A stretch of 64,000 bases of DNA, from positions 5,853,501-5,917,500 of the forward strand of contig NZ_RBXO01000001.1 of NCBI RefSeq assembly GCF_003634935.1, written 5' to 3'. This document shows positions 59,030-64,000 of this stretch, one piece after another. Position 1 is the stretch's first letter. Every line of letters starts with the position of its first letter. The notes beneath the pieces were generated by a model that saw nothing but the letters and a program-made list of their open reading frames with translations, had not been told where the DNA came from and made no database searches. This stretch comes from Saccharothrix australiensis (GTDB lineage Bacteria > Actinomycetota > Actinomycetes > Mycobacteriales > Pseudonocardiaceae). The position numbers and the translations under genes are program-made.

Positions 59030-59710
59030 TCACAGGGGCACCGCCATGTCCCGCGACGCGGGCTCGCGCATGGCGGCGGCGAGGTAGGGCGCGACCGGCC
59101 CGTCCCCGAGCTCGCCCGCCACGAAGTCGGTGACCAGCCGGGTCCAGTCACGGGCGCGGTGCAGCATCGTGTGGCCGCCCCCGCGCACCGAGAACCGGGC
59201 GACGCGGTCGCTGACGCCCCCGGCGAGCAGCGCGTAGCGGCGGGACCCGTCGGGGTCGGTGTCGCGGTCGCGGTCGCCGTGCGCGATCAGCACGGACCGC
59301 CCGGCCAGGTGCCGGTACGGCTCGTCGTCCTCGACCCACGGCGCCAGCGCGCACACCGCCACCACCCCGGCCTCGTCGGCGACGCGCAGCGCCGTCCGGC
59401 CGCCCATCGAGTGGCCGACGAGCACCACGGGCACGCCGGGGTGCTCGCGGCGGATCCGGGCCAGCGCCCGGCGGGCGTCCACCACGGGGTGCAGGTGCGG
59501 CGCGTTCCACCCCCGGTACCGGTGCCGCAGCAACCACGCCGCCACGCCGTCGCCGCGCCGGCGGACGGCCAGCCCGAACGGGACCATCCGCAGGTAGGGC
59601 GGCGCCAGGCGGTGCACCCGGCCGTAGTGCTCGGTGCTGCCGCCGTGCAGGAGCAGGACCACCGCGCGGACCGGTCCGGCGGGCGCGAGGACGTCGATGG
59701 CGGGTTCCAC
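59030..59710 (-). CDS. Alpha/beta hydrolase (dienelactone-hydrolase-like)
   Basis: 226 residues. Oxyanion motif VLLLHGGSTEHYG (about 18-30), nucleophile elbow VLVGHSMGGRTAL (Ser about 101), acid in LIAHGDRDRDTDP (about 146) and His in VRGGGHTMLHRA (about 179). GTG start at 59710. Divergent from the epoxide hydrolase-like gene; the two start codons are only 38 bp apart. Esterase or thioesterase activity is likely; no link to the PKS can be shown. Confidence 0.9.
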   Translation of the reverse strand: MEPAIDVLAPAGPVRAVVLLLHGGSTEHYGRVHRLAPPYLRMVPFGLAVRRRGDGVAAWLLRHRYRGWNAPHLHPVVDARRALARIRREHPGVPVVLVGHSMGGRTALRVADEAGVVAVCALAPWVEDDEPYRHLAGRSVLIAHGDRDRDTDPDGSRRYALLAGGVSDRVARFSVRGGGHTMLHRARDWTRLVTDFVAGELGDGPVAPYLAAAMREPASRDMAVPL

Positions 59711-59748
59711 GCCACAATGGTCGCTCGCACGGCACGACCGGATCAGGG

Positions 59749-60594
59749 ATGGGGACTCGGATCACAGTGATCGAACAGCTCGGGGTGGAGACGGCCGAAG
59801 GCGTTTTCGACGCGATCGCGGCGGGGCCCGCCGACGGCAGGCCGGTCCTGTTCCTGCACGGCTTCCCGGAGGCGGCCGTGCAGTGGGAGCACCAGGTCGC
59901 GGTGCTGGGCGGGCAGGGGTACCGGGCGGTGGCGTTCGACCAGCGCGGCTACTCCCCCGGCGTGCGGCCCGACCACCACCGCGAGTACGGGATGGACTCG
60001 CTGGTGGGCGACGTGCTCGCGGTCGCGGACGCGCTGGGGTGGTCGTGCTTCGACCTGGTCGGGCACGACTGGGGCGCGGCGGTGGCGTGGTGCGCCGCCC
60101 ACGAGCACCCCGGACGGCTCCGGACGCTGACGGCGGTGTCGACGCCGCACCCGCGCGCGTTCGCCGACGCGGTGGAGTCCGACGAGGACCAGCACCTGCG
60201 GTCCAGGTACATGACCGAGTGGCGGTCGACGTCGACCGAGCAGCGGATGCTCGCGGACGACGCGGCGGCGCTGCGGCGGATGTTCGAGTGGCAGGTGCCG
60301 CCCTCGAAGGTCGACGAGTACGTGCGGCGGCTGTCCGAGCCGGGCGCGCTGACCGCCGCCCTGAACTGGTACCGCGCGGGTCGTCCGGGCAAGGGCATCG
60401 GCCGCGTCACCGTGCCGACGCTGTACGTGTGGAGCACGGAGGACGTGGCGTTCGGGTCGACGGCGGCGTTCGGCACCGCGGAGTGGGTCAGCGGGCCGTA
60501 CCGCTTCGAGATGCTGGAGGACGTGTCGCACTGGGTGCCCGAGCAGGTGCCCGAGGTGCTGACGGCGCTGATCGCGGAGCACCTCGGAACGTGA
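59749..60594 (+). CDS. Alpha/beta hydrolase, epoxide hydrolase type
   Basis: 281 residues. HGFPE oxyanion motif (about 37-41) and the nucleophile GHDWGAAVAW with Asp instead of Ser (about 106), as in epoxide hydrolases and haloalkane dehalogenases. Further motifs YRAGRPGKG, the acid region WSTEDVAFG and His in LEDVSHWVPEQ. A cap domain with Tyr residues (about 140-210) positions the epoxide. GTG/ATG start at 59749. Divergent, with overlapping promoter, from the neighbouring hydrolase gene. Confidence 0.92.
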   Translation: MGTRITVIEQLGVETAEGVFDAIAAGPADGRPVLFLHGFPEAAVQWEHQVAVLGGQGYRAVAFDQRGYSPGVRPDHHREYGMDSLVGDVLAVADALGWSCFDLVGHDWGAAVAWCAAHEHPGRLRTLTAVSTPHPRAFADAVESDEDQHLRSRYMTEWRSTSTEQRMLADDAAALRRMFEWQVPPSKVDEYVRRLSEPGALTAALNWYRAGRPGKGIGRVTVPTLYVWSTEDVAFGSTAAFGTAEWVSGPYRFEMLEDVSHWVPEQVPEVLTALIAEHLGT

Positions 60595-60644
60595 TTTCCC
60601 CCGTCGGTTGAACCGAGCACCCGGCGTGGCACGTGTGCTCTCGT

Positions 60645-60830
60645 ATGACGGAGTTGACCTACTCGGAGCGCAGGGTCGCGTCCCTGGCCGCGTGCGGCCA
60701 CAGCAACCGGGCGATCGCGATGCGGCTGCACATCACCGTGAGCACCGTGGAACAGCACCTCACCAGGGTCTACCGGAAGCTGGCGGTGAGCAGCCGGGCC
60801 GAGTTGAAGGGGCACCAAGCCCTAGTGTGA
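60645..60830 (+). CDS. Stand-alone LuxR-type helix-turn-helix protein (61 aa)
   Basis: 61 residues consisting only of a GerE/LuxR DNA-binding domain: LTYSERRVASLAACGHSNRAIAMRLHITVSTVEQHLTRVYRKL, with the HTH helices NRAIAMRLHITVSTVEQHLT and the C-terminal dimer helix. No receiver or sensor domain is attached. ATG at 60645; 14 bp after the stop comes the GTG of a MobA-like gene, so the two may be co-transcribed. Orphan LuxR domains can be pleiotropic regulators (WhiJ/GerE-type) or relics; this one is in frame with clean codon use. Confidence 0.82.
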   Translation: MTELTYSERRVASLAACGHSNRAIAMRLHITVSTVEQHLTRVYRKLAVSSRAELKGHQALV

Positions 60831-60834
60831 CCTC

Positions 60835-61395
60835 GTGCGGGTCGCGGGGTTGCTGCTGGCCGCGGGCGCCGGGCGGCGGTTCGGCGGCCCGAAGGCGCTG
60901 GTGACGCGCGGTGGCGCGCCGTGGGTCGAGTCGGCGGGCGCGGTGCTGCGCGACGGCGGGTGCGCGCCGGTGGTCGTGGTGCTGGGCGCGGGCGCGGACG
61001 AGGTGCGGGCGCGGGCGGCGCTGGACGACGTCGTGGTGGTGGAGAACCCGGCGTGGGCGACGGGCATGGGTTCGTCGCTGCGGGCGGGGTTGGCGGCGTT
61101 GCCGGGCTCGGCGGACGCCGTCGTCGTGCTGCCGGTGGACACGCCGGGTGTGACGGCCGCGGCCGTCCGGCGGTTCGTGGACCTGGCCGCGCCCGCGGCG
61201 CTGGCGCGCGCCTCGTACCGGGGTGCGCCCGGTCACCCGGTGCTGATCGGCCGCGAACACTGGGCCGGCGTGTCCTCCGCCGCCACCGGGGACGCCGGCG
61301 CGCGGCACTACCTGCGGGTCCACGGCGCGGCGCGGGTGCCGTGCGAGGACGTGGCGGACGGCGCGGACGTGGACCGGCCGCAGGACTTGCCCTGA
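60835..61395 (+). CDS. MobA-like nucleotidyltransferase
   Basis: 186 residues, NTP_transf_3 fold. N-terminal loop GLLLAAGAGRRFGGPKAL (Gly-rich, with Arg and Lys), then GMGSSLRAGLAAL and LPVDTPGVTAAAVRRFVDL. The pattern is close to MocA/MobA molybdenum-cofactor cytidylyl- and guanylyltransferases. GTG start at 60835 directly after the LuxR-type gene. No other molybdopterin gene is in the window, so the substrate is uncertain. Confidence 0.85.
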   Translation: MRVAGLLLAAGAGRRFGGPKALVTRGGAPWVESAGAVLRDGGCAPVVVVLGAGADEVRARAALDDVVVVENPAWATGMGSSLRAGLAALPGSADAVVVLPVDTPGVTAAAVRRFVDLAAPAALARASYRGAPGHPVLIGREHWAGVSSAATGDAGARHYLRVHGAARVPCEDVADGADVDRPQDLP

Positions 61396-61437
61396 TCCGC
61401 GCGCGCCGGGGGAACCCCCTGTGCCAGAGTCGACGAC

Positions 61438-62076
61438 ATGTCGCATCTCAGAGCCGGGCTCGCACTCGCCGCGGTGGTCGCGCTGTCCGGGTGCGGCGCG
61501 CCCGCGGGCGCGGGCTCGGACGGTGTGCTGTCCCTGGCTCCCCCGCCGCCGTCGCCGACGCCGACCGGTCCCACGTTCGTGCCGGCGAGCGGGCAGTGCC
61601 AGGTCACGCTGAACGCGCCGGAGCCCACGGCGGCGGCGACCACCCAGCCGACCGCCCAGCCGGACCCCGGCGGGCCGACGACCACCCGCGCGCTGCCCGG
61701 CGACATGCCGCCCAACCACGCGGACAACCGGTCCTGGCGGGTGCGCAAGCCGCTGTCGCCGGAGAACCACGCGCGGGGGCTGACGTTGGCCGAGCGGGTC
61801 CGCCCGGAGCTGGCGGCGCTGTGCGACGCGGGCAACTTCGCCCAGGACGCGACCCGCGCGGCGTTCGCCGCGGCGGGCCACCCCGAGGTGTGGGTGACCG
61901 GCATGAAGTCGTTCAGCGGCGACACGCCCCCGGCGGGCGTCGTCTTCAACGCCACGCTCGCCGACCCGGCGCAGGGCACCGCGTGCGTCCTCGGGCTGCT
62001 CCAGCCCGGTTCGGTGGCGATCTCCGTGCTCGGCACGACCGGCGAGGGCTCGTGCGTCGAGCCGGACTCGCACTGA
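61438..62076 (+). CDS. Predicted lipoprotein (212 aa)
   Basis: Lipoprotein signal: MSHLRAGLALAAVVALSGC with lipobox LSGC (Cys19). A Pro/Ser/Thr-rich linker (about 28-85) is followed by a compact domain (about 95-212) with VRPELAALCDAGNFA, HPEVWVTGMKSF and CVLGLLQPGS, including two Cys that could pair with the late Cys in GSCVEP. Attached to the outer face of the membrane; function unknown. Unremarkable ATG start at 61438. Confidence 0.85.
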   Translation: MSHLRAGLALAAVVALSGCGAPAGAGSDGVLSLAPPPPSPTPTGPTFVPASGQCQVTLNAPEPTAAATTQPTAQPDPGGPTTTRALPGDMPPNHADNRSWRVRKPLSPENHARGLTLAERVRPELAALCDAGNFAQDATRAAFAAAGHPEVWVTGMKSFSGDTPPAGVVFNATLADPAQGTACVLGLLQPGSVAISVLGTTGEGSCVEPDSH

Positions 62077-62180
62077 GCGCCCCGGCGCGCGGTCCCCGAC
62101 CGCCACACCGGGGCGCCGCACGGGCAGGACGCCCGGCGCGGCGAACGCGTGCGCCGTGGTGACGCGGGCCCCGCACCGGG

Positions 62181-62945
62181 TCAGACCAGGCGGACCTCGA
62201 CGCCCTCGTCGCGCAGGCGCGCCACCTCGTCCTCGGGCGCGTCCTCGTCGGTGACCAGCACGTCGACCTCGCGCGCGCCGCACACCCGGCCGAACGCCGC
62301 GCGCCCGAACTTGGAGCTGTCGACGGCCAGGACGACCCGACCGGACGCCTCGACGGCGGCCCGCTTCACCGCGCCCTCGGCCAGGTCGTGGGTGGACACG
62401 CCGTCGCGCGCGCTGAAGCCGCAGCCGCCCAGCACGGCGGTGTCGAACCGCACGACCCGGAACGCCTGCTCGGCGAGCGGCCCGACGAACGCCAGCCCGC
62501 CGGGCCGCAGGTCGCCACCGGGCAGCACCAGCCGCACCCGGTCGGCGGCGCGCAGCACGTCGACGGCGTGCAGGGACAGGGGCAGCACGGTCAGCCGCCG
62601 GTCGGTCAGCCGCCGCGCCACCTCCAGCGCGGTGCTGCCGCCGTCGAGCACGACGGTCTCGCCGTCGTCGAGCAGCGCGGCGACCGCCGCGCCGATGCGC
62701 CGCTTGACGTCCAGCCGCTGCCGCGCGCGGGCCGCGAACGGCGTCTCCTCGCCGGTCGGCACGCCCTCGGCCGCGCCGCGCACCCGGCGCAGCAGCCCGT
62801 CGCGTGCCAGCGCGTCGAGGTCGCGCCGCACGGTCATCCCGGACGCGCCCACCAGCCGCGCGAGCGCGCCGACGCCGACCCGCCGGTGCTCGCGCAGGCT
62901 CTGGAGGATCAGCTCGTGCCGCTGGGCGACATCCACGGCGTTCAT
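62181..62945 (-). CDS. DeoR family transcriptional regulator
   Basis: 254 residues. N-terminal DeoR helix-turn-helix: RHELILQSLREHRRVGVGALARLVGASGMTVRRDLDALARDGLL (motif MTVRRDLDAL). The DeoR sensor domain follows (about 80-254) with LDGGSTALEVARRL and LVLAVDSSKFGR, which binds a sugar phosphate. ATG at 62945. Divergent from the SIS-domain gene with 107 bp between starts, and a DasR-like site in the gap. Probable regulator of amino-sugar or other sugar-phosphate use. Confidence 0.92.
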   Translation of the reverse strand: MNAVDVAQRHELILQSLREHRRVGVGALARLVGASGMTVRRDLDALARDGLLRRVRGAAEGVPTGEETPFAARARQRLDVKRRIGAAVAALLDDGETVVLDGGSTALEVARRLTDRRLTVLPLSLHAVDVLRAADRVRLVLPGGDLRPGGLAFVGPLAEQAFRVVRFDTAVLGGCGFSARDGVSTHDLAEGAVKRAAVEASGRVVLAVDSSKFGRAAFGRVCGAREVDVLVTDEDAPEDEVARLRDEGVEVRLV

Positions 62946-63022
62946 CCGAACACGCGTCGTGTTCGATCGTCAACCCGGTCCTGGCGGTCGGACCGGAGAT
63001 CGGGTAGGACTGGCGACCACGT

Positions 63023-63038
63023 CTTGGTGTAGACCACT
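63023..63038. promoter_or_regulatory. DasR-like operator (dre) upstream of the SIS gene
   Basis: TGGTGTAGACCA (63025-63036) matches the dre core TGGTCTAGACCA in 11 of 12 positions, and 13 of 16 over the full site. It ends two bases before the GGAGGG ribosome site of the SIS gene, a position where binding would block transcription. Confidence 0.68.
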
Positions 63039-63052
63039 GGAGGGTGGACCGC

Positions 63053-63790
63053 ATGACCGACACCGTGCCCGGCTCCGACTACGGCGACGTCGTGCGCACC
63101 CACCTGACGAGGGTGGAGCAGCAGAACGCCGCCGCGCTGGACGACGTGGCCGAACTGGTGCTGGCCAGCGTCCGGGCCGACGGCATGGTCCTCGCGGCGG
63201 GCGCGGGCCACTCGCTCGCCGCCGTCGCCGAGACGTTCTACCGCGCGGGCGGCCTCGCGTGCGTGCGCCCGATCTACCACCCCGAGCTGCTGCCCATGCA
63301 CGGCGCGGTGAGCAGCACCGCCGCCGAACGCCGCTCGGGCCTGGCCGCCGAGGTGCTCCGCGAGGCGGGCCTCGCCGCCCACGACGTGCTGTTCGTGTTC
63401 TCCACCTCGGGCGTGAACCCGTACCCGGTGGAGCTGGCCGTGCAGGCCGCCGACGCGGGGTGCCCGGTGGTCGCGGTGACCTCGCTCGCCGCCGGCGCCG
63501 CCGCGCCGCGCCGCGCGGGCACGACGCTCGCCGAGAACGCCACCGTGGTGCTGGACAACCTCGTGCCGCCCGGTGACGCCACCTACCCGCCGGACAACCC
63601 GGTCACCGCCGCCGTGTCCACCGTGGCCACGGCGTTCCTGTGGAACCTGCTGCTGGTGCGGCTGATGGACAAGGCCACCGAGGCGGGCGTGGTCCTGCCG
63701 CTGTGGCGCAGCGCCAACGTCGAGGGCGGCGACGCGGCCAACGCGGACCTGCTGCGCAAGTACCAGGTGCGCGTGCCGCAACTCGGCTGA
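63053..63790 (+). CDS. SIS-domain protein (UPF0309, phosphosugar-binding)
   Basis: 245 residues. SIS fold with MVLAAGAGHSLAAVAETFYRAGGLA (phosphosugar loop), ERRSGLAAEVLREAGL, the second helix loop VFVFSTSGVNPYPVELA and the C-terminal Glu region SLAAGAAAPRRAGTTLAENA. Members bind sugar phosphates, often in amino-sugar or cyclitol metabolism; catalysis is not established. The ATG at 63053 has GGAGGG eight bases upstream; a GTG at 63044 would remove that site from the leader. Divergent from the DeoR regulator; the gap contains a DasR-like site, so N-acetylglucosamine control is likely. Confidence 0.9.
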   Translation: MTDTVPGSDYGDVVRTHLTRVEQQNAAALDDVAELVLASVRADGMVLAAGAGHSLAAVAETFYRAGGLACVRPIYHPELLPMHGAVSSTAAERRSGLAAEVLREAGLAAHDVLFVFSTSGVNPYPVELAVQAADAGCPVVAVTSLAAGAAAPRRAGTTLAENATVVLDNLVPPGDATYPPDNPVTAAVSTVATAFLWNLLLVRLMDKATEAGVVLPLWRSANVEGGDAANADLLRKYQVRVPQLG

Positions 63791-63853
63791 GACCGGACGC
63801 TCACGTTTCCTCCACAAGGTCTGGCTAGTCTCCGACCGACGAGGGGGGAACAC

Positions 63854-64000
63854 GTGAACAGGACAACCAAGCGCGGGGTGCTGGTCGCCGGGGGCCTGGG
63901 CGCGGTCGCGGCCGTCGTCGCGGGCGTGGTCGTGCTCCTGCCGGGCGGCGGCTCGTCCGCCACCTCCGGCCCCGGCACGACCACCGGCGCGGCGGGACCC
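63854..64000 (+). CDS. Secreted or membrane-anchored protein, N-terminal part only
   Basis: Truncated at the window end. GTG at 63854 with GGGGGG five bases upstream. Visible 49 residues: basic start MNRTTKRGVLV, a hydrophobic helix GGLGAVAAVVAGVVVLLPGG and then a Gly/Ser/Thr-rich region SSATSGPGTTTGAAGP. Signal peptide or anchor followed by a disordered exported part. Family unknown. Confidence 0.75.
   Translation, partial: MNRTTKRGVLVAGGLGAVAAVVAGVVVLLPGGGSSATSGPGTTTGAAGP

Overview
The window is very GC-rich actinomycete chromosome. F420-dependent LLM oxidoreductases, an ANTAR protein, MEDS/STAS anti-sigma modules, a SigD/ShbA-like ECF factor, GTG and TTG starts, a mycobacterial-type LexA box and DasR- and MtrA-like sites all point to Actinobacteria. 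A Pseudonocardiales genome (Saccharothrix, Actinosynnema or Lentzea-like) is my inference; no rRNA or taxonomic marker is present.

Layout. 1-12986 (minus): the 5' part of a giant type I modular polyketide synthase, open to the window edge. It holds a KSQ loading module, one ketoreducing module, one fully reducing module and the start of a third. All three ATs carry methylmalonyl-type motifs, so a propionyl-primed, methyl-branched chain is predicted. 13.2-19.8 kb: small antitoxin-like protein, M20 peptidase, STAS protein, Mn-catalase followed by an Nramp Mn/Fe transporter, and a translationally coupled trio led by a BTAD regulator. 20-28.3 kb: Ppx/GppA, STAS, SRPBCC, GNAT, MEDS/HATPase, alpha/beta hydrolase, HAD phosphatase, F420 oxidoreductase, Ser/Thr kinase and a 52-residue acidic protein. 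28.5-36 kb: tandem secreted NTR/TIMP-like proteins, PucR regulator divergent from an aldehyde dehydrogenase, AI-2E-type permease, SLOG/LSDAT protein and methyltransferase.

36-39.7 kb: a single-domain AA10 LPMO behind a DasR-like operator, SDR, UdgX uracil-DNA glycosylase with a CsbD-like protein, VOC protein and ANTAR regulator. 39.7-49.1 kb: a unidirectional LacI-malQ-hypothetical-treX-treY-treZ cluster converting glycogen and maltooligosaccharides to trehalose, with 4-bp overlaps in treX-treY-treZ. 49.3-51.6 kb: LLM oxidoreductase behind a TetR-like palindrome, and an M23 endopeptidase behind an MtrA-like direct repeat.

51.8-54.6 kb is an IS graveyard: a 34-bp tandem repeat array, a decayed IS630 copy, a truncated frameshifted IS982 copy, and an intact IS630 element whose end forms the stop codon of a class A PBP gene. 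56.9-64 kb: LexA box, PfkB kinase, ECF sigma factor, two divergent alpha/beta hydrolases, a stand-alone LuxR helix-turn-helix, a MobA-like transferase, a lipoprotein, and a DeoR regulator divergent from a SIS-domain protein with a second DasR-like site. The two DasR-like sites suggest that chitin degradation and amino-sugar handling share N-acetylglucosamine control here.

Many long open frames opposite real genes are GC-driven shadows and are not annotated.
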